A stretch of DNA of 64,000 bases. Origin: Zoroaster sp. YZ-2022. Lineage: Eukaryota; Echinodermata; Asteroidea; Forcipulatida; Zoroasteridae. Positions within the stretch are counted from its first letter, which is position 1; each line of letters begins with the position of its first letter. Below, piece by piece: positions 35,686 through 46,988 of this stretch. Location: positions 26,158,258-26,222,257 of the forward strand of contig CM055817.1 in assembly GCA_029582265.1 (NCBI GenBank), in the 5' to 3' direction. Position numbers and translations under genes: made by a program. The notes below the pieces were generated by a model, which had not been told where the DNA came from, made no database searches, and saw nothing but the letters and a program-made list of their open reading frames with translations.

Positions 35686-36035
35686 ACGAAGTGCTGAATA
35701 TAGCACCTCTAGTGCAGTCACCATACAAGCTCCTAAAAAGTGCTAAAATTAGCACTTGAGATGCTATATTCAGCACTTCGAGTGTACTTTGCATATTCAC
35801 TCTAAAACGAAGTGCTGAATATAGCACCTCGAGTGCAGTCACTATACAAGCTCCTAAAAAGTGGTAAAATTAGCACTTGCGGTGCTATATTCAGCACTTC
35901 AAGTTTACTTTGCATATGCACTCTAAAACGAGTGCTGAATATAGCACCTCAAGTGCTAATTTTAGCACTTTTTAGGAGCTTGTATAGTGACAGCACTCGA
36001 AGTGCTATATTCAGCACTTCGTTTTTAGAATGTAG
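35686..36035. repeat. Clustered foldback repeats GAAGTGCTGAATATAGCACC, unit A
   Basis: Three consecutive palindromic blocks of about 110 bp in intron 1 of gene A. Each runs AACGAAGTGCTGAATATAGC, ACCTCGAGTGCAGTCA, TACAAGCTCCTAAAAAGTGC, then the mirror image GCACTT...TGCTATATTCAGCACTTC. Unit B keeps two blocks at 45945-46190, so one block was gained or lost after duplication. Confidence 0.85.
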
Positions 36036-36137
36036 GAAAGTGTAGAATACCAGCAGTTTCACTACTTATTCACAAAACTTAACTTATACATCAAAATTCA
36101 TCAATACAAATATATGTAAATGTTTGAATTACTTAAC

Positions 36138-36420
36138 ACTGTTTGCGGTCACACCATGTAAAATTCCTTTATGTGTAGTACGTGGTTTTAAAAACAACAA
36201 CTTTGTAATAACTCGACGTTTCGATCAGTATGGTTTGATCGTTTTCAGGAGAATGCTGGACTCGAAACCTCGAGTTGTGACCAACTGGTTCTTTTGAGAA
36301 CCAATTACTACTCAAATTGAAATTTGTACATGGTGTCACCGCAAACAGTCTTACCTTATCCTTATCATTTACCTTATCCTTATCATTATCCTTACCTTAT
36401 CATTTTCACCATGCTAAGCT
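36138..36420 (-). mobile_element. Penelope-derived foldback in gene A intron 1
   Basis: Inverted ends CACTGTTTGCGGTCACACCA (36137) and TGGTGTCACCGCAAACAGTC (36331-36350). Between them on the minus strand lies a hammerhead-like core with CTGAAAA in place of CTGANGA, so the essential G is lost, followed by GAAACGTCGAGTT. The right part, ending CACCATGCTAAGCT at 36420, matches the Penelope 3' end at 2492-2505. It stops about 15 nt from the exon 1 splice donor. Confidence 0.75.
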
Positions 36421-36435
36421 GAAAGTCTTACTTAC

Positions 36436-36499
36436 CTTCAATATTATTAGCATGTAGGAAAAGTGACACCACTATGAGCATTCCCACAAAAAAAGCCAT
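36436..36499 (-). CDS. Gene A exon 1: signal peptide
   Basis: ATG at 36499; 64 coding nt ending at the donor GTAAGT (36435-36430). Encodes MAFFVGMLIVVSLFLH then ANNIE plus one base, a textbook signal peptide with a likely cleavage near HA/NN. The same exon recurs at 46617, 58172 (both minus) and 63059 (plus). Start chosen because the ATG and its preceding GACTTGAACAGCTTT are conserved in all four copies. Confidence 0.85.
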
Positions 36500-36780
36500 T
36501 TTTAAAGCTGTTCAAGTCACGTCAGCAATGTGAATTATGAGAAAACTCCACGGCATTTTGCAGTTTACAAAAACGTAGCGTGGAGGTCTGCGTGTAATGT
36601 ACAATTGTGTTATCGCTGATAATGATTGATTATCTGTCACTGAGGAAATGACACGTGGTTTTGACATAAAACATATTAATTATATATTGATTGTACGTAG
36701 TGTGTTTCTTGATGAAATCTATTAACCCTCATTTATTGCTATATTAACAGTGACACTAATGGTTTAGTTCAACTACTAAA
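36500..36780 (-). promoter_or_regulatory. Conserved 5' flank of gene A
   Basis: Immediately upstream of the ATG, GACTTGAACAGCTTT and TTTTCTCATAATTCACATTG are shared with genes B and D. Further upstream CGTACAATCAATATATAATT and GAGGGTTAATAGATTTCATC are shared with gene D (62790-62855) in the inverted orientation, while gene B has lost them. Conservation between inverted copies marks the duplicated promoter region. No TATA box or start site can be fixed. Confidence 0.5.
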
Positions 36781-37109
36781 TAATTCATTTAAATAAAACA
36801 ATAGGAGCAACTTCATATTTTCTTCCAAATTTTCTATAGTCAGTGGATTTTCTACAAATGAACACTATACTTTTTTATTTTATTATTTTTTCATGAAAGG
36901 TTGCCAAAACACAAGGCTCTTAAATGCCCCTCAAAGTGCAGGCTACAACTAAAGGAGGGGGGGAGGGAGAATAATATAAAACAAAAATAATAAAAATACT
37001 CTCAAAAGTTGAAATTTGCTGTCACCTGACGCTTTTCCATCACCTGACGCTGATTACTCTACTCTAAGATGTACATTCACATTGCTCTTGAATGTCTGGA
37101 GGCTATATA

Positions 37110-37118
37110 CTGGAGGAA

Positions 37119-37152
<34 letters not shown>

Positions 37153-37731
37153 TCATGATTTGTAGCGCACACATGTATCCGGGAGAGAGTTCCACACTGC
37201 TGTTGCTCGTGGGAAAAAAAACTGCTCTCGTGGGAGGTAGTACGCCAGCGTGTACTTTGTAGGGTGTAATGATGGGCTGATGCCAATTGACGTGTTTCAC
37301 GCATTGAGATCTTAAACGGCGGAACGAGCTTGGAAATACCCGAGGAGCAGCGTCCAAAGCATTATGTAAAACAGACAGGCAGTACCAACTGCTCTACGGT
37401 GACCAAGAGAGTCAAGAGCCACAGCCAAGTCCTATCTTACCAGATAACATAATCTCCTCTGAACCTTGTCTAACATCCGAAGATAACAATCTGGGGCACC
37501 TGCCCAAATGTGCGAACAGTACTCAATAAGTGGTCGAATGGAAGTCTTGTATAAATACAAGAGAGCACTGGGAGGGATGAATTTCCTAGCACGAGATAGG
37601 CAACCAACACGCATAGCGGCAGACTTAGCAATACCAGAGATATGTTTCCCCCAACTAAGATCTGAAGAGATCTCCATACCCATACCCCATGTGAACGGCA
37701 GAAAAGTTCCTATCTTTAGATCTTGATACAC
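37110..37731 (-). mobile_element. LINE reverse-transcriptase C-terminal fragment with (CTG)n tail
   Basis: Minus strand frame 37432-37731 reads MGMEISSDLSWGKHISGIAK, LYLYKTSIRPLIEYCSHIWA and DKVQRRLCYLV, the thumb and downstream region of a non-LTR reverse transcriptase. After stops and shifts come NALDAAPRVFPSSFRRLRS and NWHQPIITPYKVHAG. The 3' end reads TGCGCTACAAATCATGATGC followed by (CTG)n. 5' truncated and dead. It lies in a 1.2-kb segment present in unit A but deleted from unit B. Confidence 0.8.
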
Positions 37732-39874
37732 TAATCAGTTTTGTCGTGCGGTCATTTTTGTCGTTCTCAGACCTGACAGTGAGGGGGCGAGTGCTTATTG
37801 TGTCCCTCTCCGTATTTTCTGTATTCTTCAGCAGATGTTCATGAAACTTTGAAGGTTTGCTCAGTTTGGCATGATCTAACGAAAGGCCATAACTTCCACA
37901 GGTCACCGTAAGGGCGCGCTACATATTTATTCCCTAATTTTAGCTAAAAAATAGTATTTTTCCCATAACTTCCTTAATTTGTATCCATTGGCCATAACGG
38001 TTGTTTTCAGTACATACAACACTGTGACGTCACATAGATCACCGGTAGGGGGCGCTATAACCAGCAAAATTTGGGGTCACATTATTACTGAATGTTGTAT
38101 CGAAACGAATTGATTTATATACAATTTGAATGTAATTGCGGCCATCTTTTATTCCCATAATGCATTGGAAGTGGTCACATGACTCAATGTTGTCTAGTTC
38201 AGAGTTTGAAAGTTGACAACAAACCGAAAAACACTTATTAAATGTCTTATAGTATCAACAAATCTAGTATGTTTTGCAAAACAGTGGTAATTCAATTGGA
38301 CATGTTCGAAAACCATTTTCGTTGATTTTTGCGTAAGATGGTGCCAAAGAATAGTTAGTAAAAGTGAAAGAAAATTTCAACGTGATCTCTAAGAGCTTCG
38401 CAAGTAGAGTAAACATTTGAGAAAAATATAATCAAATGACAATAAACTAAGAGTTTCAAGGTGCTTGGGATGTACTCCAAACATTCTAAGTCAGTTTAAC
38501 AATTTTGGGAATTGTTTACATTAAATGAGTTGACAGTTAATGTTTGTTTATTTTTGTCAACTTTTAATTTGTATTCTCTACAATAAACAATAAACTAATA
38601 TTCCACAGTCAACAAAATACAAATAATTCATTATCTAGATACTAATTCATTAAACAATCGGTTACAAGTGTATTGCTGAGATTAAATAGTTTATTGCTTA
38701 CACAATTATAATATTTTATTGACTGAACGTTCGAGAACATTATACATGATAATAAATTGTTTTAAAAGCAATTTAGTACGTTCTCATTAACGACAGAGTG
38801 CAATAATCTGAAACTGTCACACGATTGTACCTAACCATATTAGGCTTTGGGGCGAGGCGGGGGGGGGGGGCGGGGGTAATGACCCATATGGTATTATTAT
38901 TGTTTTAATTTGTGTTATATCTTCAGAACGCATTAACCGATTACACTTTTCTTAACTATTCGTCCACCTGAGTTGTCACTTTTTAGTGATACTACCAGAT
39001 TTGTTTAGAGTAAAAGACATTGATATGTATTTTCGTAAATGTTTAGTTTCACAAGATCGATCAAATGAGGCCATGGAAACTTCATAGAGGTCACCGTTAG
39101 TGGGCGCTACACCACTTTGTGTGTACATTTTCCTCAACTTTCTTAAATTAAATTCGTTGGCCATGGCATTTGGTAGAAATATTGTCTTTAATACAATCAA
39201 CAATATGACGTCACTTTGATCACTGTTTGAGGGCGCTATGAGAAAAATTTTGTTGTTTTTCGAAAATTATGATATTTGTTTAGACTTTGACCCAATAAAG
39301 TACAATAAAGGTAAGTTATAAATTTATATATCGAGCAAATAAATTCTGAAAACCTTTAAAAATATAAAATATTGCATTTAAACGTAATGGCGGCCATATT
39401 GGATTTCAACGACTAAATGGTGTCCAATGGTGTGCAGTTCAAAGTTGAACAAACCCATAAAAAATATTAAACGTCATATAATATCAACAATCTAGTATTT
39501 TTAACAAAGTGTTAATTCTATTGTACGTGTTCAAAATAAACTCTAGCCATGGTAACCATTATCTAAGTTTTTTTTTACATCAGGGGTACCAAAGAATAGT
39601 TAGGAAGAGTCATACAAATTTCCGCGTGATCGCACACAGCGTTCTGTAAATATTATACACAATATCATTGGGGATAGCTATAATAAAAACGGTACACCTG
39701 CCAGCCCTTTTAGGAAAAGTCAAACACTGATTATTATAGAATTATTTAAAATATAAATTGATAACTTGACGTTGGCACAAATCATCATAAGAAAGTGCTC
39801 TAATTTTAGAGAAATCACGAACAAATAATAATCAAAAACGTGCAAAAAATGCTAGCTTGCAATTATTGGTTGTT
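37732..39874. other. Shared non-coding block of the duplication
   Basis: 37911-39874 aligns with 46791-46912 plus 48057-50190 of unit B. Contains two diverged halves of a repeat marked by AGGTCACCG(T/G)TAG(T/G)GGGCGCTA and GGCGGCCATATTGGATTT. A poly-G run lies at 38856. No gene found. Confidence 0.55.
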
Positions 39875-40497
39875 AATAATAATAATAATAATAGCAGGTT
39901 CTTATATAGCGCATTTCAGATCCACTGGATCTCTCAATGCGCTTAACAGTCAAATTTAATGCAAAATAAAATAAAATGATCAACAAAACAAAAAATAGCT
40001 GTGTGTCAGTTGGTTGATAACAGTCACTGAAAAGCCAATTTAAACAAATGGGTCTTTAGATGTTTCTTGAAAAGTTGCAGTTCAGTTTCGGATCGGAGAG
40101 ATTGTGGAAGAGAGTTCCAGAGCCGTGGGCCTGCAATTGAAAATGTCTTGTCTCCATAAGTTTTGGTCCTGCATGAACCGATGGTGAGGAGCTGCTGTGT
40201 GGATGACCTGAGGGATCTTGATGGCGTGTAAGGGATAACAAGTTGGGAGATGAAATCTGGACACAGACCGTGGATGCCTTTGAAGATGATGAGCATAACT
40301 TTGTAATGAATTCTAGATTGAACTGGTAACCAGTGTAGGCTCTTTAGGACGGGTGTTATGTTGTTCCTCTTCTTGGCCCGCGATACCAGTCGTGCAGCTG
40401 AATTCTGTACCCGTTGGAGCTTGGCAATGTCCTTATCCGGAGAACCTAGCAGAAGACTATTGCAGTTGTCAAGTACAGAAGTCACGAAGGCAATGTT
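39875..40497 (-). mobile_element. CR1/L2-like LINE fragment inserted in unit A
   Basis: Minus-strand C-terminal reverse-transcriptase block: NIAFVTSVLDNCNSLLLG, LQRVQNSAARLVSRAKK, ITPVLKSLHWLPVQSRI, GDKTFSIAGPRLWNSLP and FKKHLKTHLFKLAFQ, ending in a stop. The 3' end (TATATAGCGCATTTCAGATC region) has an (ATT)n tail at 39875-39893. Unit B reads straight through (GGTTGTTGAATGCATATC at 50189), giving the empty site. TGTT on both sides may be a 4-bp target duplication. The first residues of the long open frame (MSMPSFFELRYTF) are flanking DNA, not LINE. Confidence 0.9.
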
Positions 40498-40611
40498 GAA
40501 TGTATATCTTAATTCAAAGAAAGAAGGCATACTCATAGAAGCAGTCTGGTCGACAAGTCCAATGTTTTAACCTTCGCTAAATACAAGGCTATCAACATGT
40601 CATATGCCAAA

Positions 40612-41065
40612 ATAGTATACATCTTCCCCCAACCCCCCAAAACCTCCAAATGTTTGCCGGTTCCATCCAGGTATTATAATGAGCTCATTATCTGCCAGAT
40701 CCTAGTAGCCAAACAAAGAGATCACTTAACTCAGGAGTTAATCCCCCGTTAACCCATGTGGGCCTGGTAGATACACAAATAAACAGCAACCACAACTTAA
40801 CTAATACTATAATCTCTTGACAATAGCTATCACTGGACAGCTGGACTTTTCTATTGTAGTGTTCAGAGAGTGTAAACCTGGCAGGAACTGTCCAAAAACA
40901 GTGTATAAATGGAGGTTGTGGGAAGATGTCCTCCCTAAAGGGACAATATCGTCATGATCAGAGCACACATTCGAGAAGGCATGGAATTGGTGTCCTAGTT
41001 TTAGATCTAATACTAGGAAACCGAGTCATACTCTGACGAAAGTCTGCTCTGATTTTGACGATATG
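40612..41065. mobile_element. Two abutting MITEs, unit A
   Basis: 40612-40939 is the reverse-oriented copy of the 17475 MITE (CTTCCCCCAACCCCCCAAAA to GGAAGATGTCCTCCCTAA). It is directly followed by a truncated AAAGGGACAATATCGTCA element (40937-41065). The same pair lies at 50326-50774 in unit B, so both insertions predate the duplication. Confidence 0.75.
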
Positions 41066-41149
41066 AAGCTGCTTGTTATAATTATAACGTAGGATTTGAG
41101 GCTTTGCACGGTGGAGATAGATGTACTTGAGTTATTTTAGGTACAACCA

Positions 41150-41336
41150 TGTTAATGATCTCTTTTGGGAAAAAGTGATGGCTCTGAGAGGAGCCGGTTG
41201 GTTTGTTCTCAACGTTTCGACTAGTCTGCTCTAGATGACGATGACGATGACTAGAGCGGACTAGTCGAAATGTTGAGAACAAACCAACCGGCTCTTCTGA
41301 TCAGAGCCATCACTTTTCCCAAAAAAGATATCATTA
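41150..41336. repeat. Long palindrome, ~85-bp arms, unit A
   Basis: Left arm AATGATCTCTTTTGGGAAAA...CTCTAG and right arm CTAGAGCGGACTAGTCGAAA...TTTCCCAAAAAAGATATCATT surround ATGACGATGACGATGA. Central arms hold TCAACGTTTCGACTAGTC and its inverse, a GAAACGTTGA word like that after the hammerhead core of Penelope-type elements. Unit B copy at 50862-51036. Confidence 0.85.
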
Positions 41337-42013
41337 CATTGTGTACCCGAAAGAACTCAAGAACATATAATTAGAGCACTATACACATTTAATTGAATGT
41401 CGCATGACATATATAATAGACATATTTAATTCAATGTCGCAACACATTACAATTTACAAATGTATTATTTACACAACAAAGTTAACATTGTGCTATCTAT
41501 ATTATATTGGAGCTTTCTAGCGGTGAAATTGCAACCAGTGTATTGATGATAGCCATTTTGGCGCCAAGTGAGTGTTGTGTGTATATATAATGCGTGTATA
41601 TCATGCTACTGCGTGCACGTGTACATCTGACATGAGCGATGCACAGATAACTTATATTAAATAAAATTATTATGTTCTTTACCAATGGATTGCTGGAGAC
41701 ATTCCGCGGATACCTACATAAGCTGCAAAAATACGCAAAACGCAATGCACTATTGTTGCCATATTCATCAATAGTGATTGAACAGTGATGAACAGCTCAT
41801 GCACTTTTTGAATAACATAATGTAGTAATGTATAATGTATTTGGTTATAACTGATATTTGATAAACATTAATGCTGACGTACGCGCATACAATATTTACA
41901 GACGCGCCCGGCTTACCGTAATAATTATCTGACTGTCATAGAGAGAATGTAGTAATATTATACGCACTATTGGTGACGTTTGTGAACAAAAGTAAGGTAA
42001 ATTTGTGGTATTG

Positions 42014-42234
42014 TCATGGAGCAACTGTCCTTGACACATACACCAAGATTCCACGATCGTAGGCGGTAATCTACATGGAGTGCCATGATCGAGCAGTTTA
42101 GTGCATCTGATTTGTGTTCTGATGGCAGAGTCGTCAGAATGTGGGTTCGAATCCCAACTGCGACCATTATGCTTGTGTCCTTGAGCAAGACACTTTACCA
42201 TAATCGCTTCTCTCCACCCAGGGGTAAATGGGTA
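42014..42234 (+). mobile_element. tRNA-headed SINE, 3' truncated
   Basis: Contains a B-box sequence GTGGGTTCGAATCCCAACTG (42140) and then the SINE body GTGTCCTTGAGCAAGACACT and TCTCTCCACCCAGGGGTAAA. The body matches 49608 onward and 59635 onward. It ends exactly where duplication unit B begins, so a SINE lies at the duplication breakpoint. The 5' flank (GTCATGGAGCAACTGTCC) resembles 20319-20400. Confidence 0.7.
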
Positions 42235-42854
42235 CAATTTTACAGCTTTGAAACAAAATGAAAACTAAAGTTCAACTATTTAATGAAACACATGATTTTC
42301 TGAGCGTAAACAGATGAGAATAATTAACACCGAAACAACATTTTAGCCGATTCGTCACTTTGTCATCTAAGAGACAAACTGTGTTTGGATATAGGCTAAA
42401 CTCAGTTGAAAATGCCAAGGTTAATGATTGTGAGTGAGATGGCATAATTATTTCCCACTCCTGCATGCAGGAATTGCAATTATTTTTCCCCGTAACATGG
42501 CTAAAAAAGATTACATTTTCAATTATTGAACAATAATTTTGAATAATTTATAATTTCCCATTACCATCCAACTGAAAAACACACAATAGTCACCCCCGGT
42601 GCCCTAGGACCTTTATAAGATATATGCCTACATTCTAACATCATCACATATTTATGGCTCTCAAAATAATCCCTGTTATTAAATCATAATTTGGATGCCT
42701 ACGTTCAATCTAATTTACCGCTATACATTGCATTACGATGTTTTGTATTGCTAATTTCATGTATATATCATTGTGCTGTGTGTCAAATGAGCATCCATTA
42801 TGTTGGACAGCCCACTTATTATATGGTTGAAGCCATCGGTCCAAATTATAAATT

Positions 42855-43185
42855 ATAATTCCCTCTAAACAGGGGCGTAACTACAGGGGCAGGAGGAGGG
42901 AGACACTAGGAATTCCCTCTAAACAGGGTCGTAACTACAGGGGGCAGGAGGAGGGAGACACTAGGAATTCCCTCTAAACAGGATCGTAACTACAGGGGCA
43001 GGAGGAGGGAGACACTAGGAATTCCATCTAAACAGGATCGTAACTACAGGGGGCAGGAGGAGGGAGACACTAGGAATTCCCTCTAAACAGGGGCGTAACT
43101 ACAGGGGCAGGAGGAGGGAGACACGAGGAATTCCATCTAAACAGCGGGCGTAACTACAGGGGCATGAGGAGGGGGACAAGTTCCC
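42855..43185. repeat. 54-bp minisatellite, unit B
   Basis: Six units with the same consensus as unit A; here AGGATCGTAACTACAGGG variants are frequent, showing that unit order changed after duplication. Confidence 0.9.
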
Positions 43186-45503
43186 ATGGTCAAGGCATGT
43201 TCAACAACAATAACTATTCTCTCCTTCCCATGTTTACAGATAATTACGCGTACACCATCGTAAACATCATATGGCTAATGACAGCAACTGATCCGTATGA
43301 AAACCAATTAGTCGCTTCAAATGTACCGCGCCAATATGAGAGACTTTATGATGAAACGAAAGCTTTGTATTTTTTTCAAATTATGTTGACAGCACAAGGT
43401 CTAGTTGCCAGCAGCATGCATTATTTAGTGATACAAGCCATACAACCTTTAATGATAAATTACTGCCATTACTGTTCGAAGGAAGAAAGAGAAATATAAT
43501 TACTTTCATGTAAAAACAAACGACGGCATTTGCTTGTTTATAATAATGTTGACGTGCAAGTGTACAATTAATTCACATTTTGATCAAACATAACATAATA
43601 TTGTTATTTGAATCGAGGGGGGGGGGCCTTTACACAGCAATTTCATAGAAGTCTTATTCCTGTATAACAATTTACAATTGATTGAAGAAGAGCAAACATT
43701 AAAGAGGAATGTTTATAGACATATAATTTGTCTATGGTTGATATAAAGTTGTTCCTGATTCTCGACGCAAATGCAATTTTTAACACCATACTGTTATTTG
43801 ACTTCATACAGCAATTTCATAGAAGTCTTATTCCTGTAAACAATTTAGAACGGATTGACGAGGAACAAACATTGTTTCCCTTCAACCGACGATCTATCCT
43901 GTGTCAAGAGGAATCTCAATTCCCACATTCAGCGCCTCTGAGTCTATTTACTTATGTTTTTTTAATTCTATTGTAGCCCTGTACCTTGAGTGGCATTTAG
44001 CCTAGTTCAGGGCGAATATGCATGTATGGATGTGGATAGACATGATCTGATAATGATTGATACAAATTTGTTCCTGATTCTCGACGCAAATGCAATTGTG
44101 AACAACCATTGGGAATTATCTCCAAATAACAAATAAACACGTTGTGCAACAAATTATTCAGGTTATAAGGATGCAATGGATGGTGCACCGTCATCCTCGT
44201 CGTTGATATGTTTGGCAACAGTCAATTTGTATTCTGTGATGCGAAACCAATTAGTTGTGATCATAACACGATGAATGACAATACAGTTTTTAATTGAATT
44301 TGACTGACGAGGTTTGATGGTTTCAAATTAAGCATTTGATACACTGAAAATGTAAATTCGTGTTGCCCAGGCTAGACACACTGTTTAATTTGGGGCAAGC
44401 TTTTGCACAGTAATACTAGTTGAATGTAACACATGGACATGAATATAGATTCCAATGTATATGTGGGTTATTCTACGCCAAATCACCTATTTTTTGGGAA
44501 AATGTGTCAGTGACCGTGTTAGATTTTGATGATTTATTTTCAACATACCTCTGTGGGAGTAATAAAAAAATAAAGAAATAAAAAATAAAACACCTCTGTC
44601 TAATCCTAACTACCCCATATCCTCCAAAATCATCCAAGGGGCACTTTTTAAGAAAAAGTCAGCACTGTTGGGAACTGGTACTTTCACCTCTTCAAATGAA
44701 GCAAAATTACTACCTGGCAAGAAGTACAGGCCATAAGTGCTGAATATGAAAGATCAACGGAAATGCATCCATGTAACTGAAAATTTCACATCTTAAAACA
44801 TTGTATCCTATCTATATATCCTATCTATATATATTTTCTCCAACATCGTCAGATGATATTTTCTAATAAAGTGTAATATGCATAATATACGGTAGGCCTA
44901 TACAATGTACACTGTATAGCATAGGTGCTGTATGGATGTGTACATGTATGCATGCCCCAAACACTTAAATGATTTTTTATGAATAAAATCAAATGTATCC
45001 AAAAGAGGTCCATGGCCCCCCTTCAAACTTTTTAAAAAACCGCCCCTACCCCTACCCCAAAAAGTAAGCAAATATAATAATAATAATAAATATATAAATA
45101 AATTAATAATTCAATTATCGTTTGTTGAATGTAGAAATTACAAAAGGTTACTCACAACTGCATCACTTTCAGGGCCAAGTTACAAATTTTGCATATTGGC
45201 CCTGATTAAATAAATAAATAAATAAATACAAGGCCCTTAAGAAGGCCCCAGACCCATTATCATGAATGAGCTCTTTGTTTTAACAAGTCCGCCCCTCGCA
45301 TGAGGGTAATCAACAATATGTCTGCGCATAATGTCAAACGATCATTGTACCATTATGAAGCTACAGTTCGACATACACTGCATGGGATCATTGATGTTTC
45401 AAAATTTGTATCAAGAAGACCTGAAATTATTAAATACATTAGAATAAGTAAAGCGTAAACATACAAAATAATATTGTGTTTATATAAATCATAAATCACT
45501 TAC

Positions 45504-45713
45504 CACATTGCAACCATTTTCGAATCTCTTTGGGGTCGCTGCTGATCAGAAAGGAGTCATAGTAGGTCACATTGAAGTGTCTACATGGTGTGTGAGTATT
45601 CATACCACAGGGTTGTATCTCGGTACACTTACATGGATCCTCAACTGGAATTACCCAGCGGTATTTATTGTTCGAGATGGGATCTGGTTCTCTTCCAATG
45701 GAACAGATCATAC
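45504..45713 (-). CDS. Gene B exon 2: cysteine-rich secreted module
   Basis: 210-nt exon, phase 1 at both ends, acceptor GTTTAG and donor GTAAGT. Encodes the same module as gene A with changes Asn to Ile (DPISNN), Leu to Val (RWVIP), Leu to Lys (PCKC) and Gly to Cys (QPCGM), so gene B has six cysteines rather than five. The last 25 residues are identical to A. Readthrough of the donor gives Gly-Lys-stop. No LamG exon is found before gene A's exon 1 (36499), so B may end here, splice over gene A to 21933, or be incomplete. Confidence 0.8.
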
Positions 45714-45944
45714 CTAAACAAAAAAAACTAAAATAAAAACAAAACAAAACAAAAAGTTAACTAATTAACTACCAAAATAAATAAAATAAATTCAATTAAA
45801 TAAAATAAAGTATCAGTTATAATTTTATTGTAATTAATATCAATAATTCAAATTATTTTAAAACAACTATTGCCAAACTTGGTGCATATTTGCCAGAGTA
45901 TAATGCATTTGGTCGTATATGCAATACTGACTATGGGCAATACA

Positions 45945-46190
45945 CTCTAAAAACGAAGTGCTGAATATATTACCTCTAGTGCAGTCACTATACAAGCTTC
46001 TAAAAAGTGCTAAAATTAGCACTTGAGGTGCTATATTCAGGACTTCAAGTGTACTTTGCATATGCACTCTAAAACGAAGTGCTGAATATAGCACCTCAAG
46101 TGCTAATTTTAGCACTTTTTAGAAGCTTGTATAGTGACTGCACTCGAGTTCACTCTAGGTGCTATATTCAGCACTTCGTTTTTAGAATTA
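45945..46190. repeat. Foldback repeats GAAGTGCTGAATATAGCACC, unit B
   Basis: Two palindromic blocks in intron 1 of gene B, counterpart of the three blocks at 35686-36035. Some bases changed (AATATATTACC, TTCAGGACTTC). Confidence 0.8.
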
Positions 46191-46296
46191 TAGGAAAGTG
46201 TAGAATACCGGCAGTTTCACTACCTATTCACAAAACTTGACTTATACATCAAAATTCATCAAGACAAATAATATGTAAATGTTTGAAATACTTAAC

Positions 46297-46545
46297 ACTC
46301 TTTGAGGTCACACCATGTAAAATTCATTGATGAGTAGTACGTGGTTCTAAAAACAACCACTTTGTTATAACTCGACGTTTCGATCAGTATGGTTTGATCG
46401 TTTTCAGGAGAATGCTGCACTCGAAACCTCGAGTTGTAACCAACTGGTTCTGTTGAGAACCAATTACTACTCAAATTGTAATTTTTACATGGTGTCACCG
46501 CAAACAGTCTTAACTTATCCTTTTCACCATGCAAAGCTGAAAGTC
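46297..46545 (-). mobile_element. Penelope-derived foldback in gene B intron 1
   Basis: Same element as 36138-36420: inverted ends CTCTTTGAGGTCACACCATG and ACATGGTGTCACCGCAAACA, dead hammerhead-like core (CTGAAAA) and a CACCATGCAAAGCT end next to the exon 1 donor. It predates the duplication. Confidence 0.75.
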
Positions 46546-46553
46546 TTACTTAC

Positions 46554-46617
46554 CTTCAGTATTATTTGCATGTAGGAAAAGTGACACCACGATGAGCATT
46601 CCTACAAAAAAAGCCAT
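46554..46617 (-). CDS. Gene B exon 1: signal peptide
   Basis: ATG 46617, 64 coding nt to the donor GTAAGT (46553-46548). Encodes MAFFVGMLIVVSLFLH and ANNTE, differing from gene A at one residue (Thr for Ile). Upstream, the proximal 170 bp are shared with A, but the distal flank is deleted and a solo LTR sits 296 bp before the ATG. Confidence 0.83.
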
Positions 46618-46912
46618 TCTGAAAGCTGCTCAAGTCACGTCACCAATGTGGATTATGAGAAAACTCCACGGCGCTACCTTTGCTCAACAAATCAATTTTG
46701 CAGTTTACAAAAACGTTGCGTGGAAGTCTGCGTGTAATGTACTGTTGTGTTATCGCTGATTATAATTGATTATCTTATATATTGATTGTAAGGGCGCTCT
46801 ACATATTTTTCCTTAATTTTTGCTAAAAAATTGTATTTTTCCCATAACTTCCTTAATGTGTATCCATTGGCCATAACTGTTGTTTTCAGTACATGCAACA
46901 CTGTGACGTCAC

Positions 46913-46946
46913 TGTCATAAAATATCCGAGATTCAGTTAAAAGGGA

Positions 46947-46988
<42 letters not shown>

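Larger units (their letters stand above)
28597..41660. repeat. Segmental duplication, unit A
   Basis: About 13 kb that aligns in the same orientation with unit B (42234-51372). Both start CAATTTTACAGCTTTGAAAC, and homology continues, with gaps, through the 54-bp minisatellite, gene A/B exons, foldbacks, the 38.1-39.6 kb block, MITEs and the 41.2-kb palindrome. Unit A alone has 28949-29355, the 29.6-32.1 kb palindrome and satellite element, a Tc1-like MITE (34483-34742), 36696-37910 and a LINE fragment (39875-40497). Similarity in shared parts is high, with scattered substitutions. Confidence 0.92.

Noticed and set aside
32558..43499. Conserved 73-codon frames at 32558 and 43281 as a gene pair
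   Set aside because: Preserved only because they lie in the recent duplication; no domain, no splice or start context, and the surrounding non-coding DNA is equally conserved.
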